64,000 nucleotides of DNA from Hawksworthiomyces lignivorus (taxonomy: Eukaryota > Ascomycota > Sordariomycetes > Ophiostomatales > Ophiostomataceae): assembly GCA_002917075.1 (NCBI GenBank), contig NTMA01000073.1:143466-207465 (forward strand), in the 5' to 3' direction. The first letter of the stretch is position 1. Each line of letters opens with the position of its first letter. Positions 48,147 to 58,425 of the stretch are shown one piece after another. Position numbers and translations under genes: made by a program. The notes beneath the pieces are model-generated. The model had not been told where the DNA came from. It made no database searches and saw only the letters and a list, made by a program, of their open reading frames with translations.

Positions 48147-49161
48147 TATCATCAGGGTACTTCTGCTTTTGAATTCGTTATTCCTATGCGGTCCTATTCA
48201 CCTCCGTGCCTCGCGTTGTATAGAATTTAATCATTTTTGCTAGCCAAATCTTGACTCACTAGGCGTATCCTATATGAAATCCTCTGGGGCAATGCGATCT
48301 TATTTACCAAGCATTAAAGTATTGCACAATGTGATTTTACATTCGTAGTATGAGTAGTAGTGGTTGGACAATTAAAAGAGGCAAGCGGGATATTGTGACT
48401 CCTACGTGCGACAAATAAGAAACATCAAAAGATTGAGAGTGGTGCATTAAATTTTTCTTTACAGCGCAGAAATGTTCCAACGCTATGCTACGATATTCCT
48501 ACTCTAGGCATGAAACTCTTGAGAGTAACGGCTAGGTATCTGCTATGAAATGATGTATGCCTTTTGACTAACGGCGGACATTTAGTTCTTTTCTTTCGTC
48601 TTCTGAATATGATATTCCAGAAACAATCCGTTAGGGTACTTCCGCTAAGCTGATGCGTCTAACCATGCTTCGGCGCGGATATCAATAGCATTCTGCTGGA
48701 TATTTCTTCCCGTTTTTAATTTAGATTTGCAAAGGCGGTATCACGGAGCGATTAAATGTATATAAGCTGTACAACTGGAATCTGTCGTGTGTCTCTGTGG
48801 ACGGATAGATCTCCCCTCTGGTTCCGAGATGAGAAAGAAAAATAAGAAGCTGCACGGGACAAAAGTACAAAGTGGTTGTTCATTTCCGACAAGTGCGATT
48901 TACAGTTCGTGCAATTGGGGTTTTGGAGTCGAAGATCCGGTGCGGGGAACTGCACTGGAGTAATACATCCTGCTGCTAGTCTCCTCTCGAAGACATCCTT
49001 TTATTCACTTCGAAATTAATTCAGAACTCAGATCATCTATTTGTCTGTACGCGTAATAAGTCACTTAATTTATTTCAAACATCATTAAAACGTGATATAA
49101 TGTGCGGCGGATACCATGGGCCTGCCGAGGTAAGGACACATTGTTTGCTTGTGAACTAGTC
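48147..49161. other. Intergenic
   Basis: About 1 kb, AT-rich. Promoter and leader of the VOC gene to the right. An ATG at 49100 followed by GTAAGG at 49130 could be an upstream exon but does not splice in phase with the VOC frame. Confidence 0.4.
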
Positions 49162-49683
49162 ATGTGTGATATGACAGCCGTTGACTCTCTTGGCCAGTCA
49201 CACGGTAGTTATCCGGTGAACCATGTTGGTATTTCGGTGCCGAACCTCGATGCGGCGGCAAGTTGGTATACGTCCGTTTTAGGGTTTCACGAATTGCGGG
49301 CACGGTCGTTCTCAGATAGATCTGTTGATCCCAGAGCAGGCATCTTTCGCATATATCCCGCCTCATTACATCAAGTCCGCATAGCATATCTTAGTGCCGG
49401 CAACGGGGTTGGCATTGAGCTGTTCGAATTTTCAGAGCCTCGGATGACTGCTGACCAAGAGGCAAACTTTGAGAAAAATTATTTTCGCGGCGGCTACTTT
49501 CACATTGCTATTACGACGCCTCATCTGGAAGATACCCTTGAAAAGGTGGTGAAGAATGGTGGAAAGCAAATTGGCGAAACCTTGACCGTCTTCGACCAAA
49601 GAGCTGCCTATGTCTCTGATCCTTGGGGAAACGTCATTGAGCTTATCACAGCTAGCTTTGAGCGCCTCATGGCTAATCGGTAG
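49162..49683 (+). CDS. VOC (glyoxalase/dioxygenase-fold) protein
   Basis: A 173-residue protein of the vicinal-oxygen-chelate superfamily. It shows the paired beta-alpha-beta units: VNHVGISVPNLDAAASWYTSVLGF with the N-terminal metal His, the GVGIELFEF segment with a Glu ligand, GYFHIAITTPHLE with a second His, and the C-terminal DPWGNVIELI with the last Glu. All four usual metal-ligand positions are present, so it should be a metal enzyme (lyase, isomerase or dioxygenase). I chose the ATG at 49162. The frame stays open upstream, but only non-ATG starts precede it. It could act on a product of the neighbouring catabolic genes, by context only. Confidence 0.85.
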   Translation: MCDMTAVDSLGQSHGSYPVNHVGISVPNLDAAASWYTSVLGFHELRARSFSDRSVDPRAGIFRIYPASLHQVRIAYLSAGNGVGIELFEFSEPRMTADQEANFEKNYFRGGYFHIAITTPHLEDTLEKVVKNGGKQIGETLTVFDQRAAYVSDPWGNVIELITASFERLMANR

Positions 49684-50557
49684 ATGCCACAACATGCAAT
49701 CGTTGGCAATAGCAAAGACCTAATGAACTCTACTTTCTCATCATCTTAATCTGTGCTATTCACAAAATGACCACTCTGCTCGTAATTCTTTGTAATCAAG
49801 CACCATTATAAACCAACAACCTTTTTTTGTGCTCTTTCTTTGGCGCACTTCGTTTACCACATCTGGGACAACGTTCAATGCAACGCACACCTTTATTTTT
49901 GGCCTTTAAGGCGTCGAAGTACTAATCTCCTTCATACAGCATGCCCTTCTTGCGATACCAAATGTATGCAACACAATGCTTCGTTCCGATAATCGGTGAA
50001 CATCAAAGACAGCCTTGGCCTAGCTGCTTCCAAATGTGATGTGCAAGAATGTGTCTTTTAATTGGCTTTGTTCTTCGAGCTGGTAGTCAGATCAACACGT
50101 TGCAATCTGTAATCGACTAAAGTATCATGGCTTACATCTATAGTAATAATGTGAGCTTCTACGGCATTTGCGCACCGAGTAGTCAGTCGTACCAAACCCC
50201 TACAACCGAACAATAGCAATCCAATCGCTTGGCTTGAGTTCACAGAAGTGTCGAACAGAAACGATCAAGTATACTAACTTTTTCGTGCTTAAATACAGTA
50301 AGATACGATATTAATCACTGGATATATTTGAGATGTGCCGCGATATTAATGGGTTTAAAATATTCAGGCAGTGGCCGACCCTTCTGTTTATCAAAGCTGT
50401 GCTGCATATAGATCGTAATATATATAGCACATTACCTGCATTCTCTACCGTCAATCCGAGGAAATTGGTCTTGAGATCTGTTAAACAAATGATGTATAGA
50501 GTTTCTCAGAAAATAAATTTGTTAGTGGGCTAGCATATAACATGTTATAGGTTGGCA
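49684..50557. other. Intergenic next to a truncated transporter
   Basis: AT-rich. This is where the missing 3' half of the oligopeptide transporter should be, but no transporter-like frame is present on the minus strand. A 14-bp palindrome lies at 50536-50549. Confidence 0.5.
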
Positions 50558-50575
50558 ACCCCTAAAGGTTGCCAA
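50536..50575. repeat. Two adjacent palindromes at the OPT breakpoint
   Basis: A perfect 14-bp palindrome TATAACATGTTATA at 50536-50549 is followed two bases later by a perfect 9-bp inverted repeat, TTGGCAACC (50552-50560) and GGTTGCCAA (50567-50575), with a 6-base loop. The second contains the last OPT codons and the stop. Confidence 0.85.
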
Positions 50576-52036
50576 AACAGGCTAGGGGAATCAATATCCA
50601 TGTCTACAATTCAGTTAGTATGCCATTTGTCCAATTTTTCTTTTAGAAGAGCTCCTTGGCAACTGAGACAATGTAACTTCAAGACGTACCGTTATGACAA
50701 ACCCCACGAAGATAATGACCTGGACGCTATATGGATATGTAATCACCGTTGACGTGATGTTGGAGAAGTCTAATGTAATGTTCAGAAGTCCAATTCCACC
50801 GTGGCCGGCCCCCAGAAAGTTGACGTTGTGGTTGCAACTGGCAAACCAACATAGCAGGGCAAGTGCAGCAACGAAGGAGAATACGAATTCAAACAGGAAC
50901 TGCCATGTAAACATCGCCAGCGGCACCCACCAGAACGTCTGATGTTGGATACAAATTAGACCAGCTCTTTTTTTTGTCCAAAGATTTTTACAAAAAACTT
51001 ACCTTCATTTGTTTTGAGATTTTTCTGATTGCGTCTCCTATTTTTCATATATGTTTCGGTATAGCTTGACCTGCTGAAGCAAGAGCGGAAATATGAACTC
51101 GGGATTGTCAACTAAAATCGTTCGAACTAACTCTTTAAGTTAGGAACTTGTACAAGAAATATTGCTGATTTGGAACGTCTCTCTAACATACCTATAGCAA
51201 CAAAAGAGAAACCCAAGAGTGCAGCACCCTAGACACAAGACACGATTAGCACTTTAGCAAGGAGATCAGACATTTCATAGCTATAAACATGCATACCCAG
51301 CTGAAGAAAAGAGAAATGACTGGATTAAGCGTGATTCCATAATAAAACGCCGCATTCATAAAGAGAAAGCCTTGAACAACTCGTCAGGTCATGTCTTGTA
51401 CCTATAGGTAGCTCCGTGGCCGCTCCGCGCTCTGTACATACTTGCTCACTGGCCAGTACTTCCTGCATTGGCACCTATACCAATTATTGCACGCTCTTTG
51501 GCAGAAAATGGCCCAAGATTTAGAGAAAATGAAAATGGCCCCAGAGGAACGGTCCAATCCAGCAACACCCTCGCAAGCAGCCTGCCAAGGAAAGCAGACG
51601 CTAGGATAACGAAGAAAACCGAAAATGGAACGGTTGTAGTTCTGAAAATGTAACGCATATTAGTCTATGCAACAAGATAAAACATGGGCAATTGATAACA
51701 GCTTGCTCACTAAGATATCTGTGAGGCAGCACTCCCGACGATACAGAACAGCGCTGTGAGAAGCACAGACCGAAAGGTCACCACCGGCTGAGTTGGATCA
51801 TCTTCAAAGCTTACAACGTCACGAACAATGTCTGGTATATTCTTGAACTCATCCAAGGTAAAGTTATACTCGGGATCTTCATGAGTTATATTGCCAACTT
51901 CCTCGTAGTTGAGGCTAGAATTTTGATCCGCTTTGTTGCTATGTATTGGGCTCAAGGCAATAGACAGGTCTTGGTCTGAGACCTCCCAAGACTCCTCGAT
52001 CGTCACCGTCTTCTTTTCATTAACAACAAATGCCAT
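50562..52036 (-). pseudogene. Truncated oligopeptide transporter (OPT family)
   Basis: The N-terminal half of an OPT carrier with its exon structure still visible. The start at 52036 opens an acidic cytosolic tail, then DDPTQPVVTFRSVLLTALFC. Further exons give LGRLLARVLLDWTVPLG with LNLGPFSAKERAIIG (51450-51641), then FYYGITLNPVISLFFSW, LVRTILVDNPEF and FWWVPLAMFTWQFLFEFVF to ITSTVITYPYSVQV (50695-50938). The last exon reads ILIPLACFGNL and stops at once (TAG 50564-50562). Full OPT proteins have about 700-800 residues, and the second half is absent. At the first splice join the only clear donor/acceptor pair (51710, 51642) would create TAA. It is most likely a dead remnant. Confidence 0.82.
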
Positions 52037-52559
52037 GATCGATGCTTGGAGAGTTTCTACTATTTTTCATATAGTAAAGAGAAGAGAGTGATGAGAGTGA
52101 TTGCAAACCTCTTATATTATATCCTTTGCTACGCCTGCGTCTCTTCCGTTGTTGACGAAGACGTTTCCCCCACACGTCAGTCACGTAATGTATCATTCAC
52201 TCTATGGTCGGTGACCGACTGCTTCTTACCACAATCAATATCTGACAATCGTGTGAAGTGGCTGCACCAGAGAAGAGTGAATCTCCGGTCCGAAATACAA
52301 AACCAGACCAGTTGAAAAACACGCTACTTTTACACTACAGAGAGAGCACGCCATGACAAGACTATTTCCCAGCATAGAAATTGCCCGCTTTCTCTACCAC
52401 AGAGTAGTATTCTGTACTCCAAGCTCCTAATTCGTAATTCAAAAATACTATGATGTTATTATGGGGAATTATAACTTCTGTGAAAGCGATTGTGGTGTAA
52501 TAGATCAAATAACCAAGTACGGACGAGACCCCGAAATATAACCACTAATTTATATTTGC
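52037..52559. other. Intergenic between OPT remnant and LINE fragment
   Basis: About 520 bases, former promoter of the OPT gene plus AT-rich DNA. Nothing supported. Confidence 0.4.
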
Positions 52560-52967
52560 TTAGCCATATGGAGTGTGGCGAAGGCCCACCGACACCTCAC
52601 CAAAGCCGAAAGCAGTCTTCTGACACAGGTGCATACGGGCCACATCGGCCTGGCGGCGCACCTCCACCGCATACACAAAAACCGGGACTCCCCCGTGTGC
52701 GCCTGCGGCACGGCGGACGAGACCCCAGAGCACGTAATACTGCACTGCCCCGATACAACAAGAAAACCTCCGGTATGGCCCCACACTCCGGCTGACCTGA
52801 ATCACCGCCTGAACGCAAGAGGGCCGGCGGCCCGTCCCGTACGGCAGTGGCTCAAACGGAGCAAGCGCATACCAGCCTATAACTTGACAAGACAACTCGA
52901 AGAGAATACACCACAGGCATAGCCCTACTCACCACTACTATAATCCCCTTTGTTTAACCACCACTAT

Positions 52968-53004
<37 letters not shown>
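52560..53004 (+). mobile_element. 3' end of a non-LTR (Tad/LINE-like) retrotransposon
   Basis: An open frame from 52575 to 52922 with no ATG start encodes the end of a LINE ORF2. LLTQVHTGHIGLAAHLHRI is followed by a CCHC-type finger in VCACGTADETPEHVILHC, typical of the region after the reverse transcriptase/RNase H of Tad-like fungal elements. After the TAG come about 45 bases of 3' UTR and a TAC microsatellite (about 52968-53003), a plausible element tail. The reverse transcriptase part is missing upstream, as expected for 5'-truncated LINE insertions. The GC content is higher than in the flanks. Confidence 0.78.
52968..53003. repeat. (TAC)n microsatellite
   Basis: About twelve uninterrupted TAC units directly behind the LINE fragment, possibly its 3' tail. 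Confidence 0.93.
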
Positions 53005-53006
<2 letters not shown>

Positions 53007-55574
53007 AACTGTCTCATTTTGTACAATAATATCTCCACTTAATTAGGCGGTGGTTTCTGCCCCAGAGGGTTCCACCTAGATTAGACGTAAGTAGTCAGGA
53101 TTGGCTAATAAATACGATTAAACTCTAAAGCAGCTCAGAGCGCCAGAACATCGCGGTAGTTGCAGGTGATACCTTCTGCGTGGAATGTCGGCTCTTGGAC
53201 GGCTCAGACACGAAGGGTAAGCATGGTGGCGTGGAGCTGGAAACACAGGAGCTCTGAGAAGGTAGGGCGAAGCTGGCGACGAGCCAAGCTCCAGAAGTCG
53301 AGACGCTGTACAGTAAATGTGTCGCGGTAAAGCCCCAGTACTAGACTCGTGTATCCTACGAGTGGCTGAACATTTCCTCCGTATTAGAGACACGGTGCTA
53401 AGCCGAAACAGGTAAAATTTTAGCGATACAAGCTTGGCGATCCTATGCCAAGGCTGTTGTGGTTAATATGCTTAGAAGCTTGATAAAAACTGTCTTTGTC
53501 CCCTTGCGCCTTATAGCATTTGGTGAGCTGAGCACTGGAGTATGGAATCCTTCTTTTCTTTCTCTTTTCCTTTTCAGGGTGGGAGGCGACGTACGAGTGC
53601 ATATGATAAAACGAAATAATTGACCCGAATTTAAATTAGGCTGCCGTATTGCCACATGCTCGCAAACCCCTTTCCCAAAACCAAAGAAAGCAGAGCGCTA
53701 CCCCAACGATATAAAGAATGTTCATTTTAAAGATGGCATGGGCTTTCTATTTAAAATCAAAGACTTGCCCTTCTCTTATGTTGAGCTCAAAGTACCCAAT
53801 ATGCTGCTCCCACAAACAGATCTCTCCAGTACCTACTTCTTTTTAACGTCTTCATCTCTTCCTTCTATCATGCATAGCTACCTCGAAATAGCTGTCTTGT
53901 GCGTCAGCCTGATCATGGCCACGTTTATGAGCATCTATATGTTTTTGTCTCTCTGCAAACCATGCAACATCTTCTAAAGACAGCCACCTTGCGGAAGAGC
54001 CTGTTCGCAGCCGCATCGGCAGAGGAGTTGCACTATCAGCCATGTCCCCTTCTCTAGACATCCTGTTCCATGCCGAATATTAACAAGTCGTCAAGCGCCA
54101 TCAAGACCGCCTCGGCTGCAGTCATGGTGAAATTCGACGATCTCGTGCAGACAGACAGTAGCGACGGCTTCGGTGGCATACTGCCCAGCACGACAATCTT
54201 CTTCACAGCCATGTTTTCGGCAGACAACTCCGTGGATGCGCTTAACTTTTTCGACTACTCGTATGCAATAACAGTTTCGGCAGGCACCAAAGTGTCGATC
54301 TGGACGCGATTTCTTTGGGCTGGCTGGGGCAGGTTTTTTACGGTATACACGTGGCTGGTTAAACTTGATCATGAGCATTAGGAAAAGCCAATCACGGTGT
54401 TTCTTCCAGAACTGGTTACTTGTAAAATCTTTGCTGCCATCTATTTCTCCTACACAGTTGCAACATCCCCGAATATGCCCAAAAGACAGGATATCGGACC
54501 CAATCAAGCAGATGGCCCCCTAGTCACACGTCATACGCAGTCACTAAAGAATGACTAACGGAAATTCTGTTGGCCACTGTTACGGTCTAGACGCACCAAC
54601 TGGGGAACCGTGATCCGACGCCACCAAAGGAGAGTCCTGTGAGTTAATTTTTTCGCAGGCTAGGAGGCGAAAAAAGGTCTGGAGTACTATCTAGATCATA
54701 GTTTAGTGGCCTGCAGGGAACAAGGCCTGGAAAGATGGAATCTACGAATGATTGCGGAGCGGAGATGGGCATGGACGACACCGGGCACCGTTCAATAGAG
54801 GCAGCAATGCGATCACTGCTGGATCTGACCAGATCCGCGTTATAACTTGAATCTTTTGCTCCTTTGCATCCTTTTACTTCTTGTTCTATGTTATGCCTTC
54901 AATGTGCAACTTTCTCGGGATATTTATGTGTCGCTATCTGCAGTCCGATGTGCTCCTGATGCGTGAGCACTTGCACTTGTCGTCTGCTTCTATCGATTCA
55001 GCAGCGTCTTCTCCCCAATCAATCAACTTTGGGATGATCATTTTGTTTGTAGTCTTTAAAGAGTTTATTTAAAAAAAAAAAAAAAAAAAAAAAACAAAAA
55101 CAAAAAGGGAACACCTTGAAACAAAATCGTAACACTTCTCCAAAATCCCCACCCTCTCATGACTACCACATCCCTTTGCTTGGGCGTTGTTGTGATAGTG
55201 ATTAGGTACCAACAAGTGAAGGCAACACACAGCATTCGACGTATTTTAAAACAATTCTTTTTTTAATGTACTTATGTATAAATACGATCGGTTATCCTTT
55301 TAATTTTTATTAATAAAATATGGGTTCTTCCTGACCTTTCGCCATTTATCGTACTGTACCCATCTGCACAACAAGCTTTCTTTCACTTTCTCAGTAAAGC
55401 AGAACTTTTCAAAGCCTATCTTGCTTCGCTGCTCCTTAATATCTTCACAGAAACAACTTCATTCCTATTAACAAGCTCAGAGAGAAATCTTGGTTCACGC
55501 AATATTGACCTTTGGCGTTACATGCTTTTACAACCACATTTTTCTGTCTGACTGAAAAAAAAAAAAAAAAGAGA
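53005..55574. other. 2.6-kb region without supported genes
   Basis: Short frames exist on both strands around 53740-54510 (for example 54070-54381 plus and 54091-54507 minus) but overlap one another and match nothing I know. Runs of 24 A (55071-55094) and 16 A (55555-55570) occur. The second ends four bases before the F-box gene start. Confidence 0.45.
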
Positions 55575-57419
55575 ATGGATTCGCTTCCTATCTACCGCGA
55601 AAACACCTCTACACAAGGCGACAGCGGCATGCCTCTCGGACGCCTTCGTGCCCTCTGTCCTAAGGGCAGCTTCCGGCAGCAGTCTGCCCGCGCGGCTGTC
55701 GCATCCATCCTCGCTAAGAAGCAGCCCAACAGGGCGTCGCTCTACAGCCTCGACCTTCTGGCCGTCCGCGGCATGCACAATACCGCGTTCAGCCCGCTCT
55801 GTCGCCTGCCCGAGGCGATCCTTGTGAAGATCATGCGCTGCCTGGGCTGGCTGGACATTCTCTGCCTCCGCCGCACTAGCCGCGTCTTTCTGCGTCTCTT
55901 TGACCGTGAGGAATTTGCCCACCTGCACGACAAGAACAGCGGGCTCTTTGACAATCCGGCGCCGACGCCATGGGCGGCGCAGGCGCTGCCGATCCGCAAT
56001 CGAAGACAACGGCGTGAGATGGAAGTGCGGCTCCGGGGGGAGTCTTACGACCCGCCCTGCGCGCGGTTTTACACAGGCGCGCGGTTCTACATGCACTGCT
56101 CTGTGTGCATGGTCGACCACCCTACCGGCCTCTTTTCCGCCGCACAGCGCAGCGAGGACGTGCCCGATGCCGATCGCGTCTGCGTGGCGCACGAAGGCCA
56201 TGTGCGCTTGTGCGCGCACAAGACGGTAAAGTTGTCAACGGTGCTGAACAGCCTCCCGAAACAACGCATTCAAAATCAATATACCGATGCGAGTTATGCC
56301 CTAAGACGAAGGGGCGATCCGTGGTCTCTGAGACGCTCGGAAGACCCCTTGCCTTTCTCAGTCGTGCCCTATCTGCACATTGCTTGCAAACACCCAAGCC
56401 ATGTCCCAGACCATCACCGAGACGCTCTGCACAAGACCGCCGCAGACGTAAATGAAATGCACTCGAATCCACGCACGACACATTCGACACCGCTGCCGCC
56501 ACCACAATACACCCGTTTTCCGGCGAACAAACACGCCGAGTTTCCTTCGTTTGTTATTCACGACACGATGGTGTCCGGTATCAGACACAAGGTGGTCACC
56601 TGGTCGTATACCGCCCATGTGAACCTGACGGGGTTTGGCGACTCGCACAATAACGACGCAATTACTGCTCAGGAATTTCGAAACTGCATACGAAAGCTGC
56701 GAAAAGACAAGAGCCCTGCCCGGTACATTGCACCCGAAGATTATCCCGGGATCTTGCAAGAGCTTCGTTGTGTTGACCCCACCCGCTGTGGTTGTCTTGT
56801 TTACCCTGGCTTTGTACGAGGGCACAAGCGGGAACAAAATGGCGGGCAAACCCAAGCATTGTTTCGAACTAACAATAATCGTAATTTTCATTGTGTCGAT
56901 CATGAGGTTACGCGAATGCTTTTTTCGCGGATAAGCGATCTAGACAACATTCATGTTCGACTAACATCTTGCGATTGTCAAGACGGAACACGCTGCTTAA
57001 AAATAATCTACACTAGAACCATCCGCCTGCAGGAGTCTTTTATTCATCCCACGGACGATTGGAGGCCGGCGATGGCACGTGGTGGTCACCCGAGGTCTGT
57101 CACTCTTGGGAATATTTTGGATTCTTTTCGAAAAATGTCTGTGCCATATGGCTGGTATCAAGCGCTGGACCCTCGCTCTTACGGTTTGACTCAAGACAGA
57201 GAGATGTATCAGGAAATATGGTGCCGTGGCAGGAGATGCAAGTTGAATGCCTCCTTTCTGCGAGAAAACTACGTGGCTGAGCAGGAGATGAATGCTTCAT
57301 GTTGGCGTGGATGCGAAAGTGGTATTCGCCACAGCAACTCAACTCCGGCACGCATCTTAACGAAACATCCATATATCTTTGAGTTCCTACAATGTTGGAT
57401 GTGGGGCTCAGAGGTGTAG
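55575..57419 (+). CDS. F-box protein of unknown target
   Basis: An intronless 614-residue protein. An F-box lies at residues 78-110 (LPEAILVKIMRCLGWLDILCLRRTSRVFLRLF), which should bind Skp1 in an SCF ubiquitin ligase. The rest is Cys/His-rich (MHCSVCMVDHPTG, HVRLCAHKTV, RCGCLVYPG, LTSCDCQDGTRC, WCRGRRC), which suggests one or more metal-binding substrate modules, but no known repeat (WD40, LRR, Kelch) is evident. Large lineage-specific families of such F-box proteins are common in ascomycetes. The ATG used is four bases after an A16 run, and an upstream in-frame extension is open but low-complexity. Confidence 0.78.
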   Translation: MDSLPIYRENTSTQGDSGMPLGRLRALCPKGSFRQQSARAAVASILAKKQPNRASLYSLDLLAVRGMHNTAFSPLCRLPEAILVKIMRCLGWLDILCLRRTSRVFLRLFDREEFAHLHDKNSGLFDNPAPTPWAAQALPIRNRRQRREMEVRLRGESYDPPCARFYTGARFYMHCSVCMVDHPTGLFSAAQRSEDVPDADRVCVAHEGHVRLCAHKTVKLSTVLNSLPKQRIQNQYTDASYALRRRGDPWSLRRSEDPLPFSVVPYLHIACKHPSHVPDHHRDALHKTAADVNEMHSNPRTTHSTPLPPPQYTRFPANKHAEFPSFVIHDTMVSGIRHKVVTWSYTAHVNLTGFGDSHNNDAITAQEFRNCIRKLRKDKSPARYIAPEDYPGILQELRCVDPTRCGCLVYPGFVRGHKREQNGGQTQALFRTNNNRNFHCVDHEVTRMLFSRISDLDNIHVRLTSCDCQDGTRCLKIIYTRTIRLQESFIHPTDDWRPAMARGGHPRSVTLGNILDSFRKMSVPYGWYQALDPRSYGLTQDREMYQEIWCRGRRCKLNASFLRENYVAEQEMNASCWRGCESGIRHSNSTPARILTKHPYIFEFLQCWMWGSEV

Positions 57420-57508
57420 TCAAACCACAAAAGGTGCGAGACGGAAGTTCGACCTCTTTCTTAATTGGGTGTAATTTAAATAATCATATTTACTTGAACC
57501 CTGAGCAT

Positions 57509-57838
57509 CTAAAAACCGGCGGCATCTGCCGCGGTCGTGGAATTGACGGCGGAGACTCCCTCGTCGGTGCCGGATGCAATGGCGCGGCTGACCAAATCGC
57601 GGTCATAGTCCTCCCCGCAGAGTTCGGAAACAACCATGCGGACAGCAGCCTTCGCGGCGGCAGCGGCAGCGTTCAGGATGACTTTCCGCATCTCGTCTGT
57701 GCCGGTTCTAACAGCGCCCGGCGCATTGGAGTCCCCTTGGGGGCCGCGTTCGCCCTGGGGCCCTTGGGGGCCCTGGGGGCCTTGGGGCCCGGCCTCTCCT
57801 TGAGGGCCTTGGGGGCCTTGAGGACCCTGGGGGCGTAA
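57509..57838 (-). pseudogene. 5'-truncated collagen-like (Gly-Pro-Gln repeat) gene fragment
   Basis: On the minus strand an open frame begins without ATG in AT-rich DNA and gives eleven consecutive Gly-X-Y triplets (mostly GPQ, with GEA, GER and GDS). A 70-residue C-terminal domain follows, with an Ala-rich helix (ILNAAAAAAKAAVRMVV), one Cys (SELCGEDYD) and an acidic/Thr-rich end. Upstream in frame there is a TAA within six codons, and the DNA changes abruptly from GC-rich to very AT-rich at 57838. Fungal collagen-like proteins exist (for example surface proteins of Metarhizium), so this is probably the 3' end of a real gene cut by a rearrangement or repeat. It converges on the F-box gene. 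Confidence 0.65.
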
Positions 57839-58334
57839 TTTAATAAAACCTTATATTATATCGTTAAAGATCGATTAATCAACGATAAATCACTCTTATA
57901 TTTTTTTAAAGACGTCAAGTTTAAAGATATAACAATATGTCTAGATAAAAGAGATAATGTTGAATTATAAATGTTAAACTACAGTGTCTCACCACACTAT
58001 AGAACAACAGGTCACAACAGAGTAGACACTAGCGTTTAGTGCCTTACAAGGTAGTCAAGGCCTGTAAGGCCCTGCAATATCACCAAAGTTGACACCAAAC
58101 TTGTAAATTCAATAACTATTTAACCACTGTAGCTATAGGGACCAATGTAGGACTGTTGAGAAGAGAATTTTCTGCTTCTCACAGTCCCACCGACATCTTG
58201 GTACTCAGAGTTTCGGAAAAGGCCAGGGTGCTCATGAAATTATTTTTCCGCAAAATTGATTTTGTATGGTGAAATCAAAAAATCAACTCACGACTATGGT
58301 GAGCCCCCTGCTCAGCCCAACGGTCTGCACCAAA

Positions 58335-58425
58335 GCACCCTCGAGGGTTAGCAAGCCTCGAGGGTAAGCAAGCCTCGAGGGTAAGCTAGCGTCGAGGGTA
58401 GGCAAGCCTCAAGGGTTAGTAAGCC
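58335..58425. repeat. 17-bp tandem repeat, about five copies
   Basis: The unit CAAGCCTCGAGGGTAAG is perfect at 58352-58368 and 58369-58385, and degenerate before (58335-58351) and after (58386-58402, 58403-58419). Most copies centre on CCTCGAGG, itself a palindrome. Confidence 0.9.

Noticed and set aside
49100..49161. Upstream exon (ATG at 49100, donor GTAAGG at 49130) for the VOC gene
   Set aside because: No acceptor in the next 60 bases restores the VOC reading frame, while ATG at 49162 gives a complete domain.
53738..54507. Overlapping open frames on both strands (79, 103 and 138 residues)
   Set aside because: They contradict one another, show no family resemblance or good splice structure, and lie in a repeat-bearing region.
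55518..56903. Long minus-strand frames opposite the F-box gene
   Set aside because: Antisense shadows of GC-rich coding sequence. The plus strand has the recognisable F-box.
57392..57838. A 148-residue plus-strand frame with Gly/Leu/Ala repeats
   Set aside because: It is the antisense of the Gly-Pro-Gln repeat frame, which has a regular collagen triplet pattern and a plausible C-terminal domain.
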